A stretch of 14,995 nt of DNA, from contig CAYWBO010000065.1 of NCBI GenBank assembly GCA_964456625.1, positions 1 through 14,995 on the forward strand. Direction: 5' to 3'. Positions 1 through 7,182 of the stretch are shown piece after piece (the stretch's first letter is position 1; each line of letters begins with the position of its first letter). The notes beneath the pieces were generated by a model. It ran no database searches, was not told the origin of the DNA, and saw only the letters and a program-made list of their open reading frames with translations. This stretch comes from Sulfidibacterium sp964456625. Lineage in GTDB: Bacteria > Bacteroidota > Bacteroidia > Bacteroidales > F082. The position numbers and the translations under genes were made by a program.

Positions 1-16
1 ATTCTTCATTTGCCAT
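1..16 (-). CDS. 5' end of a divergent gene, cut by the window edge
   Basis: Only the first five codons would lie in the window: an ATG read leftwards from position 16, then codons for Ala-Asn-Glu-Glu, after which the sequence ends. The support is positional. A TAnnTTTG box on the same strand (39-46) sits about 22 bases upstream of the ATG, the spacing seen for other genes here. The product cannot be identified. It could also be chance, because five codons carry no coding signal. Confidence 0.35.
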
Positions 17-38
17 GGTTATCTAATAATCAGCGGTA

Positions 39-46
39 CAAAAGTA
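39..46 (-). promoter_or_regulatory. Bacteroidota-type -7 promoter box, leftward
   Basis: Read on the minus strand this is TACTTTTG, an exact match to the Bacteroidota -7 consensus TAnnTTTG. A TTG trinucleotide (minus strand, 67-69) lies 20 bp upstream, the expected spacing for the -33 element (consensus TTTG). It would drive the truncated leftward gene at the window edge. Confidence 0.5.
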
Positions 47-97
47 GTGTTTTTTCAACGCATAAGCAATAGTTTTTTTTGAACAATTAGGGATTTC

Positions 98-105
98 TAA
101 ATTTG
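98..105 (+). promoter_or_regulatory. Bacteroidota-type -7 promoter box for the DUF2851 gene
   Basis: TAAATTTG matches TAnnTTTG. Upstream is a run of eight T followed by G (73-81), which gives a TTTG but with a spacer of only 16 bp, shorter than the usual 19-21. The box contains the TTG at 103 that could be mistaken for a start codon. If this box is used, that TTG is promoter rather than coding sequence, and the ATG at 154 is the start. Confidence 0.5.
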
Positions 106-153
106 ACAAAAAATTCATATCTTAGCTTTTCAAATCTTCAAAACCAGCAATTT

Positions 154-1437
154 ATGACCGAAGATTTTCTTTATTACCTGTGGAGGTACCATCTTGCCCG
201 CAAATCACTGGCAATTTCCGACGGAACAATGCTGATCGTTGAAAATCCGGGCGTGCGGAATGAGGATAGTGGTCCGGATTTCTTTGGTTGCCGTATAAAG
301 CTTGGCGAGATGCAGTGGGCCGGTAATGTGGAAATTCATTTGAAAAGCAGTGATTGGTTCCGACACGGTCACCAGAACGACGAAAGTTATAACAACGTGA
401 TCCTTCATGTGGTGTATGAAGATGATAAGCCGGTATTCCGAACAAACGGTGAGCCCATTCCTTGCCTGGAACTGAAGGGTAAATTCAATGAAATGCTTTT
501 TGATAAATATCGCGGTTTCCTGCTTTCTGCTCAATGGATTCCTTGTGCATCGGATATTTCCGGTGTGGGAGATTTTATGCTGTTAAGCGCGTTGGATCAT
601 TTTGCTGTGGAACGCCTGGAGGAGAAAGCTGAAGCCATCCAGCGGAAGTTGGAAGAAGCGAAAGGAGATTTCCGCGAAGTGTTTTACCGGAGTCTGATGC
701 AGAGTTTTGGCCTGAAAGCCAATGCTGACGCTTTTGAACAATTAGCGCTTTCGTTGCCGCTTTCTATTCTTTTGAAACATAAATCCGATCTTTTTCAGCT
801 GGAAGCATTGCTTTTCGGTCAGGCGGGATTTCTGAAAGCCAATCTGAGTGAGGAGTATCCGAAAGAACTTCTGAAAGAATACCAGTTCCTTTTATCAAAA
901 TATGGCCTTTCGCCTCTGAAACCGTATGTGTGGAAGTTTATGAGAATGCGGCCCTCAAATTTTCCCACGTTGCGCCTGGCCCAGTTTGCAAGCTTGCTTT
1001 TCAGCGCTTCCGGGCTGATTGATAAGATACTGACTGCCAAAAGTATCCGGCGTGTCGTCGAGCTGCTTCGATGTGAACCTTCCGCTTATTGGCAGGATCA
1101 CTACCGTTTCGGGAAAGTCAATAAACAGAAAACCAGTAAAATGGGACTTTCATTTATCCATCTGATCCTTATCAACAGTATCATACCTTATGTTTTTGTG
1201 TATGGCCGGTTTAAAAATGAACCCGGCATGGAAGAGAAAGCCATACGGTGGCTGGAAGAAATCCCGGCTGAAAATAATACCATCACACGGCATTTTAGTG
1301 CGCTGGGCGTAAAAGCTTCCTGCGCTCTTCATTCCCAGGCGCTGATCCGTTTAAAAACCGACTATTGTGATCAGCTACGCTGTCTTCATTGTGCCCTCGG
1401 CCATCAGATATTGAATTATTCTGCCGGAGGCTACTAA
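154..1437 (+). CDS. DUF2851 family protein
   Basis: A protein of 427 residues recognised as DUF2851, a family found mainly in Bacteroidota whose function is not established. The N-terminal block is diagnostic: MTEDFLYYLWRYHL at the start, then SGPDFF, WAGNVEIHLKSSDW, HGHQND and NNVILHVVYE. The C-terminus has the family's cysteine cluster, YCDQLRCLHCALGH (C-x4-C-x2-C). The protein has no signal peptide or membrane segment, so it should be cytoplasmic. I place the start at ATG 154, where family members begin. The frame is open back to a TTG at 103, but that codon lies inside a promoter box. No clear Shine-Dalgarno site is present, which is normal for this phylum. The gene stands alone, 133 bp ahead of gcvT. 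The GPDF...E-x-H-x-K pattern recalls metal-dependent nuclease cores, but that is only an inference. Confidence 0.9.
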   Translation: MTEDFLYYLWRYHLARKSLAISDGTMLIVENPGVRNEDSGPDFFGCRIKLGEMQWAGNVEIHLKSSDWFRHGHQNDESYNNVILHVVYEDDKPVFRTNGEPIPCLELKGKFNEMLFDKYRGFLLSAQWIPCASDISGVGDFMLLSALDHFAVERLEEKAEAIQRKLEEAKGDFREVFYRSLMQSFGLKANADAFEQLALSLPLSILLKHKSDLFQLEALLFGQAGFLKANLSEEYPKELLKEYQFLLSKYGLSPLKPYVWKFMRMRPSNFPTLRLAQFASLLFSASGLIDKILTAKSIRRVVELLRCEPSAYWQDHYRFGKVNKQKTSKMGLSFIHLILINSIIPYVFVYGRFKNEPGMEEKAIRWLEEIPAENNTITRHFSALGVKASCALHSQALIRLKTDYCDQLRCLHCALGHQILNYSAGGY

Positions 1438-1538
1438 AGGTCTCCCTTTCAATTCGCAGATATTCAGCCTGTAATTCCTGGGCTCCTTTTGTTTCTTTCT
1501 AAATTAAAATGCTTGTTTTATAGCTCGAAAGGAATTCC

Positions 1539-1546
1539 TACTTTTG
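1539..1546 (+). promoter_or_regulatory. Bacteroidota-type -7 promoter box for gcvT
   Basis: TACTTTTG is an exact TAnnTTTG match ending 24 bases before the gcvT ATG. The nearest -33-like word is CTTG at 1512-1515, with a 23-bp spacer, slightly long. The predicted leader is short (about 15-20 nt) and leaves no room for a glycine riboswitch. Confidence 0.55.
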
Positions 1547-1570
1547 TACGCCTTTAAATAAAAATGGAAC

Positions 1571-2659
1571 ATGAAAAAAACAGCTTTAAATGAAATTCAC
1601 CGCCGGATGGGGGGGAAGATGGTGGAATTTGCCGGCTATGATATGCCGGTGCAGTTCGAGGGTATTGCCGTTGAACACGAAACCGTTAGACATAAACTCG
1701 GCGTTTTCGATGTTTCCCATATGGGAGAATTCTGGGTCGAAGGCCCCAACGCTTTTGACCTGGTACAGAAAATTACTACCAACGATGTAGCGGCTCTTTT
1801 TGATGGAAAAGTCCAGTACAGTTGTTTCCCCAACGGGAAGGGAGGCATCGTGGATGACTTGTTGGTTTACCGGTTTAATGCCGAAAAATATTTGCTGGTC
1901 GTCAATGCTGCCAACATTGAAAAAGACTGGAATCATGTGGTGTCGCAAAACAGTATCAATGCCAAACTTACCAATGCATCGGACGATCTTTCCCAGTTGG
2001 CCGTTCAGGGCCCGCTGGCACTGAAAGCCATGCAGCAACTAACCGCTACCACGGTAACCGATATGGAGTATTATACTTTCAAAGTGCTTGAATTTGCAGG
2101 TGTTTCAGATGTTATCTTTTCTACTACAGGTTATACCGGTTCGGGCGGATGCGAGATCTACATGCCCAATCAATATGCGGAAGAAATCTATGCTGCCGTG
2201 TTGGAAGCTGGGAAAGAATTCGGCATTAAACCCATCGGTCTGGGTGCCCGGGATACCCTGAGACTGGAAGCCGGTTTCTGCCTTTACGGCAATGAAATCG
2301 ACGATACCACATCGCCGATAGCTGCAGGATTGGGATGGATCACGAAATTTACCGATGGAAATGATTTCATCGACCGTGTATTGTTCGAAGACCACAAAAA
2401 GAACGGTGTTCCACAGCGCCTGAAGGGTTTCGTTATGACGGAAAGAGCCATTCCCCGTCATGGCTATGAAGTAGCCGATGCAGCGGGTAATGTCATCGGG
2501 CATGTGACTTCGGGAACCAGTTCTCCGTTGACGCACGAAGGAATAGGCCTGGCTTATCTTGATAAACCCTACTGGAAAGAAGGTTCCGAAATTTATATTA
2601 AGATAAGAAGTAAACTGGCCAGGGCAGTCGTAACGCCTCCGCCGTTTTTTAAAATGTAA
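1571..2659 (+). CDS. gcvT: Aminomethyltransferase, T protein of the glycine cleavage system
   Basis: This cytoplasmic enzyme takes the aminomethyl group carried on the lipoyl arm of H protein and, with tetrahydrofolate, releases ammonia and forms 5,10-methylene-tetrahydrofolate. The 362 residues match the usual GcvT length. Visible family blocks are FDVSHMGEFWVEGP (46-59), TTNDV (69-73), the DDLLVYR stretch (95-101) that carries the catalytic aspartate, GYTGSGGCEIY (187-197) and GARDTLRLEAG (225-235). The start is the ATG at 1571. A nearby ATG at 1564 is out of frame and closes quickly. The genes for the H, P and L proteins are not in the window, so gcvT stands apart from its partners, which is common in Bacteroidota. 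comB starts 15 bp downstream on the same strand, so the two may be cotranscribed. Confidence 0.97.
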   Translation: MKKTALNEIHRRMGGKMVEFAGYDMPVQFEGIAVEHETVRHKLGVFDVSHMGEFWVEGPNAFDLVQKITTNDVAALFDGKVQYSCFPNGKGGIVDDLLVYRFNAEKYLLVVNAANIEKDWNHVVSQNSINAKLTNASDDLSQLAVQGPLALKAMQQLTATTVTDMEYYTFKVLEFAGVSDVIFSTTGYTGSGGCEIYMPNQYAEEIYAAVLEAGKEFGIKPIGLGARDTLRLEAGFCLYGNEIDDTTSPIAAGLGWITKFTDGNDFIDRVLFEDHKKNGVPQRLKGFVMTERAIPRHGYEVADAAGNVIGHVTSGTSSPLTHEGIGLAYLDKPYWKEGSEIYIKIRSKLARAVVTPPPFFKM

Positions 2660-2662
2660 TCT

Positions 2663-2670
2663 TATATTTG
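2663..2670 (+). promoter_or_regulatory. Possible promoter box immediately before comB
   Basis: TATATTTG matches TAnnTTTG exactly, but it ends only four bases before the comB ATG. If used, transcription would begin at or next to the start codon and the message would be leaderless or nearly so. No TTTG lies at the -33 position. It may be a chance match, with comB read from the gcvT transcript. Confidence 0.3.
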
Positions 2671-2674
2671 GGTC

Positions 2675-3424
2675 ATGGAAAAAGAAAGGACCATTGAAGT
2701 TGTCCTGGCACCCAGGCTTTTTGCCGATTTTGTTGTAAAAAAACCTTTTGTGGTGGTTGTAGTCGATGTCTTTCGGGCTACAACCTCTATTTGTGCTGCT
2801 TTGGATTATGGCGTCAAGGCCATTATCCCGGTGAAGCGAATCCGGTTTGCCCGTTTTTTCAAACGCCTTGGTTATATCGTGGCAGCCGAAAGGGGAGGAA
2901 AAAAGGTTCGCTTTGCGGATCTTGACAACTCAGCTACTTCGTTTTTTAACCCGATTTACAAAGGCAAGGAAATCGTCTATTCCACAACAAACGGTACCAA
3001 GGCCATCAAAAAAGCCGCCGGAGCCTCTGAGGTGATCATCGGATCTTTTCTCAACCTCGATGCGATCGCAGAATGGATTCACAAGAGCGATAAAAACGTG
3101 CTCATTTTTTGTGCCGGATGGAAAAACATGGTCAATATGGAAGATTCTTTGTTTGCCGGTGCCCTGTCGGAAATGTTGATGAATAAATATCAGTTTACTA
3201 CGGATAGCGATTCTGTAAACATGGCGATTGATCAATGGAATATGGCCAAGGGAGATGTGATGACGTATATTGACAGGTCATCACACAGAAACCGGCTCAG
3301 AAGCCTGGTAGATGACGAGTTGTTGAACCTGACTTTCAATTTCAACACCAGTAAGGTCGTCCCTATTGTTAAGAATTACAAGATTGTAGCTTACAAGGAA
3401 AACGGAGCGGCAGTCCAACGTTAA
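2675..3424 (+). CDS. comB: 2-phosphosulfolactate phosphatase family protein (ComB)
   Basis: This is a 249-residue member of the ComB family. In methanogens ComB removes phosphate from 2-phosphosulfolactate to give sulfolactate, on the way to coenzyme M. Recognisable blocks are VVDVFRATTSICAAL (29-43), ERGGKKVRFADLDNSATSF (72-90, equivalent to the family's ERGG...NSP region), STTNGTKAI (103-111), FCAGWKNMVNMEDSLFAGAL (145-164) and SSHRNRL (202-208). The protein is soluble, without a signal peptide. Bacteroidota are not known to make coenzyme M, so the true substrate here is open: sulfolactate metabolism or another phosphate ester are both possible. The gene starts 15 bp after gcvT. Its TAA overlaps the rarA stop codon on the other strand. 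Family assignment is firm, the reaction in this organism is not. Confidence 0.88.
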   Translation: MEKERTIEVVLAPRLFADFVVKKPFVVVVVDVFRATTSICAALDYGVKAIIPVKRIRFARFFKRLGYIVAAERGGKKVRFADLDNSATSFFNPIYKGKEIVYSTTNGTKAIKKAAGASEVIIGSFLNLDAIAEWIHKSDKNVLIFCAGWKNMVNMEDSLFAGALSEMLMNKYQFTTDSDSVNMAIDQWNMAKGDVMTYIDRSSHRNRLRSLVDDELLNLTFNFNTSKVVPIVKNYKIVAYKENGAAVQR

Positions 3425-4689
3425 TATTTGTATTTTTTCTGCCACAATGTTTTTAAGCGTTGCCTGATATCCTGTTCCCTCGGGTTCTTTCCGGGATCGT
3501 AAAGAATGGTGCCTTTGATGGCATCCGGAAGAAATTCCTGATCCACAAAATTCCCTTCATAACTGTGAGCATAGGCATAATCCTGGCCATAACCGATTTC
3601 TTTCATCAGTTTGGTGGGTGCATTTCTCAGGTGCAGTGGAACCGGAAGGTCTCCTGTCTTCCTGACAAGGGCCAACGCATCATCTATGGCCTTGTAGGAA
3701 GCATTGCTTTTGGGAGATGAAGCCAGATAAATGGCCGTTTGTGAAAGGATAATACGACTTTCAGGCCATCCGATTTTGTTCACGGCATCGAAACAATTAT
3801 TGGCCAGCAGCAACGCATTGGGGTTGGCATTACCGATGTCTTCGGCAGCCAGGATCAGCATACGCCGGGCGATGAACTTCGGATCTTCTCCGGCTTCCAC
3901 CATCCTTGCCAGCCAGTAGACGGCTCCGTTGGGGTCACTGCCGCGCATGGATTTGATAAAAGCGGAAATGACGTCGTAATGCATCTCTCCCTGCTTGTCA
4001 TAAACCAAAAGGTTGTCCTGAATGGATTTGCTGACACTTTCATTGTCGATGACGAGCGTGTCCGATTTGCCCCTTTGCTGCTGAACGAATAATTCCAGTG
4101 CATTATAAAGTTTGCGGGCGTCACCGCCGGAAATCCGTATCAGCGCTTCGTCTTCTTTGACCTCAATTTTTGTTTTGTACTCATCCGACAGCTTTTCCAC
4201 ACCGCGTTGAATCAGCGTTTTTAAATGACTTTTGTCCAGCGAGCTTAAAATATAGACCTGGCATCTCGAAAGGAGCGGAGAGATCACTTCGAACGACGGG
4301 TTCTCCGTTGTGGCACCAATCAAAGTGAGGATGCCGGTTTCCACGGCATGCAACAGCGAGTCCTGCTGCGATTTGCTGAAACGATGAATTTCATCGATAA
4401 ACAAGATCACATTTCCCTGAAAAGCCGATGCAGCATCAATAACCTTGCGGACGTCTTTTACGCCCGCGCTGACGGCACTCAGCGTGTAAAACGACAAACT
4501 GAGCTGGTTGGCAATGATATTGGCCAGCGTCGTTTTTCCCACACCCGGTGGTCCCCAGAGGATCATGGAAGGGATCTTTCCGGAATCAATGGCTTTGCGC
4601 AGTATGCCTCCTTTCCCCACCAGCTTTTCCTGACCAATGAATTCATCCAGGTTTCGGGGTCTTAATTGTTCTGCTAAAGGAGTCTGCAT
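3421..4689 (-). CDS. rarA: Replication-associated recombination protein A (RarA/MgsA), AAA+ ATPase
   Basis: RarA is a clamp-loader-related AAA+ ATPase that acts at stalled replication forks. The 422 residues compare with 447 in E. coli. In order: Walker A GPPGVGKTT (46-54), Walker B LFIDEIHRF (96-104), sensor 1 block GATTENPSFEV (125-135), an arginine-finger region LLSRCQV (139-145), the SGGDARKLYNALEL sensor 2 region, and the MgsA C-terminal tetramerisation domain with YDVISAFIKSMRGSDPNGA and AEDIGNANPNAL. The start MQTPLAEQLRPRNLDEFIGQ is the normal family N-terminus. A TAnnTTTG box lies about 20 bases upstream on the same strand. It is divergent from the Lgt-like gene and convergent with comB, overlapping it by four bases. 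Confidence 0.97.
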   Translation of the reverse strand: MQTPLAEQLRPRNLDEFIGQEKLVGKGGILRKAIDSGKIPSMILWGPPGVGKTTLANIIANQLSLSFYTLSAVSAGVKDVRKVIDAASAFQGNVILFIDEIHRFSKSQQDSLLHAVETGILTLIGATTENPSFEVISPLLSRCQVYILSSLDKSHLKTLIQRGVEKLSDEYKTKIEVKEDEALIRISGGDARKLYNALELFVQQQRGKSDTLVIDNESVSKSIQDNLLVYDKQGEMHYDVISAFIKSMRGSDPNGAVYWLARMVEAGEDPKFIARRMLILAAEDIGNANPNALLLANNCFDAVNKIGWPESRIILSQTAIYLASSPKSNASYKAIDDALALVRKTGDLPVPLHLRNAPTKLMKEIGYGQDYAYAHSYEGNFVDQEFLPDAIKGTILYDPGKNPREQDIRQRLKTLWQKKYKY

Positions 4690-4710
4690 GGGATTTTATG
4701 TTCTTTCATG

Positions 4711-4718
4711 CAAAAATA
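4711..4718 (-). promoter_or_regulatory. Bacteroidota-type -7 promoter box for rarA
   Basis: On the minus strand this reads TATTTTTG, matching TAnnTTTG, 21 bases before the rarA ATG. No clear -33 TTTG is visible at 19-21 bp upstream. The position and orientation fit a short-leader rarA transcript. Confidence 0.45.
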
Positions 4719-4812
4719 ATCAAAAAGCTGTCAGAAGCTGAGTGCCGGAAGTGAATAGAAAAATAGTATGTACCCGGGTCCTGCCTTACCCGCACAAATA
4801 ATAGAATAAATG

Positions 4813-4820
4813 TAAATTTG
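4813..4820 (+). promoter_or_regulatory. Bacteroidota-type -7 promoter box for the Lgt-like/ABC cluster
   Basis: TAAATTTG matches TAnnTTTG exactly and is identical to the box before the DUF2851 gene. It ends 36 bases before the ATG at 4857. No TTTG is visible at the -33 position. Its last three bases form a TTG in frame with the gene, which could be miscalled as a start. This is the only convincing promoter box ahead of the five-gene plus-strand cluster. Confidence 0.5.
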
Positions 4821-4856
4821 CGCTTTCGGTTTTTGTCTTTATCAAAATTCATAAAT

Positions 4857-6038
4857 ATGTACCCTAAGCTCAGCGACCTGATCAATAGTATTTTCGGAAC
4901 GCATCTGAATCTTCCCATTATGAGTTATGGCTTTTTTGTGTCGCTGGCTTTTCTGGCAGGCGGATATCTGTTGTATCTCGAACTGAAACGGAAAGAAAAA
5001 GAAGGCCTTCTCCGGGCCACCGAAAAGAAAATTTTCATCGGTGCTCCGGTTTCGACCTCCGAACTGGCCGTTAACTTTGTTATTGCTTTTTTCTTTGCTT
5101 TCAAAGTCCCGGCTGCCATAACCGATTACAGTCATTTTGCCAATGATCCGCAACAATTTTTGTTCTCATCCGAAGGCTCTTTCTGGGCCGGTCTTATCTT
5201 CGGTACACTCTATACTTTCTATATCTGGTACAGAAGCGATAAAGCCAAACTGGATCCTCCCGAAGAGAAGATCATTAAAGTACACCCGTATCAGACCATC
5301 TGGACCATGGTTTTCATGGCGGCGATCTTTGGCATTATCGGAGCCAAGGTCTTTGATCAGCTGGAAAACTGGCATGCATTTGTAATGGATCCCTGGGGAT
5401 CGCTGTTTTCCTTCAGCGGCCTGACCTTTTACGGCGGGTTGATCTTTGCTGCGGTCACCATCATCTGGTATGGCGAAAAACACGGTATGCCCTGGAAGTC
5501 GCTGGCAGACAGTTTTGCACCCGGATTGATGCTTGCTTACGGCATGGGCCGCATCGGATGCCAGGTCGCCGGCGACGGTGACTGGGGCATCGTCAACACG
5601 CTGACCAAACCCCAATGGCTGAACATTTTCCCCGACTGGCTCTGGTCGTACAATTATCCTCACAACATCATCAACCAGGGCGTGCCCATTCCGGGATGTG
5701 CCGGGCCGCACTGCATGGTACTTCCCCAGGGTGTTTTCCCGACGCCGATTTATGAAACTGCCATGGCGGTTATGATCTTTGTGTTCCTGTGGTCGATCCG
5801 GAAAAAAATCACAACGCCGGGGGTTTTGTTTTTTATTTACCTGATATTGAGTGCTGCAGAACGCTTTTTGATCGAACACATCCGTGTGACACACCGGTAT
5901 GTGTTTTTGGGCATTCATGCCTCGCAGGCCGAGCTGATATCCCCGGTACTGATCCTTATCGGGATCGTGGGATGGTATCTGCTTGTGAAAAACAAGAAAA
6001 CCAAACAGGTAGTAAGCGGGGAGGAGAATCATTTATGA
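4857..6038 (+). CDS. Divergent Lgt-like membrane protein (prolipoprotein diacylglyceryl transferase family)
   Basis: Lgt moves diacylglycerol from phosphatidylglycerol to the lipobox cysteine of prelipoproteins. This 393-residue protein (start at ATG 4857) matches the fold by its late blocks: YGGLIF (192-197), DSFAPGLMLAYGMGRIGCQVAG (218-239), and RFLIEHIR followed by the final membrane helix (336 onwards). It is far longer than E. coli Lgt (about 290) and has about nine hydrophobic segments. Extra sequence lies between the first helices and in a loop near 245-295. The Lgt signature GRxGNFxNGE is altered to GRIGCQVAGDGDWG, and the essential HGG histidine appears as tyrosine. I therefore withhold the symbol lgt. 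The stop overlaps the start of the lipoprotein gene (ATGA). The TTG at 4818 is rejected as start because it lies in a promoter box and would add a basic tail. Confidence 0.85.
   Translation: MYPKLSDLINSIFGTHLNLPIMSYGFFVSLAFLAGGYLLYLELKRKEKEGLLRATEKKIFIGAPVSTSELAVNFVIAFFFAFKVPAAITDYSHFANDPQQFLFSSEGSFWAGLIFGTLYTFYIWYRSDKAKLDPPEEKIIKVHPYQTIWTMVFMAAIFGIIGAKVFDQLENWHAFVMDPWGSLFSFSGLTFYGGLIFAAVTIIWYGEKHGMPWKSLADSFAPGLMLAYGMGRIGCQVAGDGDWGIVNTLTKPQWLNIFPDWLWSYNYPHNIINQGVPIPGCAGPHCMVLPQGVFPTPIYETAMAVMIFVFLWSIRKKITTPGVLFFIYLILSAAERFLIEHIRVTHRYVFLGIHASQAELISPVLILIGIVGWYLLVKNKKTKQVVSGEENHL
6018..6026 (+). promoter_or_regulatory. Strong Shine-Dalgarno site for the binding-protein gene
   Basis: GGGGAGGAG lies eight bases before ATG 6035, inside the end of the Lgt-like gene. 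A purine-rich site of this strength is unusual in this window, where most starts have none. It decides the start at 6035, rather than the longer open frame that runs back into the Lgt-like gene. Confidence 0.7.
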
Positions 6039-7159
6039 AACGGTACATCAGCAGATTATCCTTGTGGGGATGGATGGTTGTGACGGCGCTTTGCTTGAGC
6101 GGTTGCCATTCAAATGCAACCAAACAGACGACACGTACAGTCACTAAAAAAGAGGTGCCGGTAGAATATGCCAAAGGATTCGCCATTTTCCATGAGCCGG
6201 ATTACACAAAAGTGGTGGTGTATAATCCCTGGGAAAAAGGAAAGGTGCTGGCATCCTTCGAACTGGTGAAAGGGAAACCGCAAAAGGGACAGATAGCGGT
6301 GCCGCTGGATCGCGTGGCCATCTTTTCGGCTACCCAACTCGACGCCATGCGCAAGCTGGGATTATTGAATAAAGTGATCGGCGTTTCTGATGTTAAATAT
6401 CTGAAAAATAAAGAAATATTAAAAAGATACGCGGAACATAAAGTGACGGAACTTTATGAAAACGGAAACTTTTTTGTTGAGAAAATTGTCGAGACACAAC
6501 CGCATGCCCTGTTTTATTCCCCTTTCAACGCACAACAAAAAATGCCGGCCGTGCTGTCATCTATCCCGGCCATCCCTTTTCTGGATTATATGGAACCCGA
6601 TCCGTTGGGCCGGGCGGAGTGGATTAAATTCACGGCTGTATTTTTCGGAAAAGAAAGCCAGGCGGACAGCATTTTTAACCGGATAAAGACCGAATACCTG
6701 AACCTGAAAGCGCTGGCAGCCCATGTAAAATACCGGCCTACGGTATTCTCGGGCAAGTATTACGCCGGACAGTGGTACGTGCCCGGCGGTGATAGTTATT
6801 TTGCCAAAATATTCAGAGATGCCGGCGGCGATTACCTGTGGAAGGACGTCCCCCGTCAGTCCAGCTTTCCGCTGGATTTCGAAGCCGTTTTCAAAAAGGC
6901 ACAAAATGCCGATTTCTGGCGTATAACAGGAACTTTCGGCGTCAAGGCCTCCTATGCAGAACTGGCAAATGAGAACCAGTTATTTACGAAGTTCAATGCC
7001 TTTAAAAAGCATCATATTATCTATTGCGATCCTGAAAAAACAGCGTATTTCGAAACCAGCCCGCTGGCGCCGCAAATCCTGCTTGCGGATTTTATCAAGG
7101 CCTTCCATCCGGAACTGCTTCCGGATTATCAGCCCAGATATTATAAGATTTTGCCTTAA
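6035..7159 (+). CDS. Lipoprotein substrate-binding protein of an iron-siderophore/cobalamin-type ABC transporter
   Basis: This 374-residue protein captures a metal complex (ferric siderophore, haem or corrinoid) in the periplasm and delivers it to the permease. The signal peptide ends in a lipobox LSGC with the acylated Cys at 24, after a basic start and a hydrophobic core. The mature part resembles periplasmic-binding protein clan III (BtuF/FecB/HmuT): AIFSATQLDAMRKLGLLNKVIGV (95-117), FFVEKIVETQPHALFYSP (146-163), a mid-protein linker with LGRAEWIKF (191-199), and WYVPGGDSYFAKIFRDAGGDYLW (247-269) in the second lobe. The start follows a strong Shine-Dalgarno site and overlaps the preceding stop (ATGA), so translational coupling is likely. 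The permease follows after 23 bp. The substrate cannot be read from sequence. No TonB-dependent receptor gene lies nearby. Confidence 0.9.
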   Translation: MKRYISRLSLWGWMVVTALCLSGCHSNATKQTTRTVTKKEVPVEYAKGFAIFHEPDYTKVVVYNPWEKGKVLASFELVKGKPQKGQIAVPLDRVAIFSATQLDAMRKLGLLNKVIGVSDVKYLKNKEILKRYAEHKVTELYENGNFFVEKIVETQPHALFYSPFNAQQKMPAVLSSIPAIPFLDYMEPDPLGRAEWIKFTAVFFGKESQADSIFNRIKTEYLNLKALAAHVKYRPTVFSGKYYAGQWYVPGGDSYFAKIFRDAGGDYLWKDVPRQSSFPLDFEAVFKKAQNADFWRITGTFGVKASYAELANENQLFTKFNAFKKHHIIYCDPEKTAYFETSPLAPQILLADFIKAFHPELLPDYQPRYYKILP

Positions 7160-7182
7160 ATTTATGCACTCGAAATAGAACT

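Noticed and set aside
103..153. TTG start extending the DUF2851 protein by 17 residues
   Set aside because: The TTG is part of a TAAATTTG promoter box, and the family N-terminus corresponds to the ATG at 154.
1438..1570. Glycine riboswitch upstream of gcvT
   Set aside because: The gap is only 133 bp, the promoter box is about 24 bases before the ATG, and I cannot find the conserved glycine aptamer core.
5166..6032. 288-codon open frame on the minus strand opposite the Lgt-like gene
   Set aside because: The product is rich in His, Arg and Pro with no recognisable domain, and it mirrors a clear membrane protein on the plus strand.
5789..6034. 82-residue upstream extension of the binding protein
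   Set aside because: It lies inside the Lgt-like gene in another frame. The ATG at 6035 is followed by a proper lipoprotein signal peptide and preceded by a Shine-Dalgarno site.
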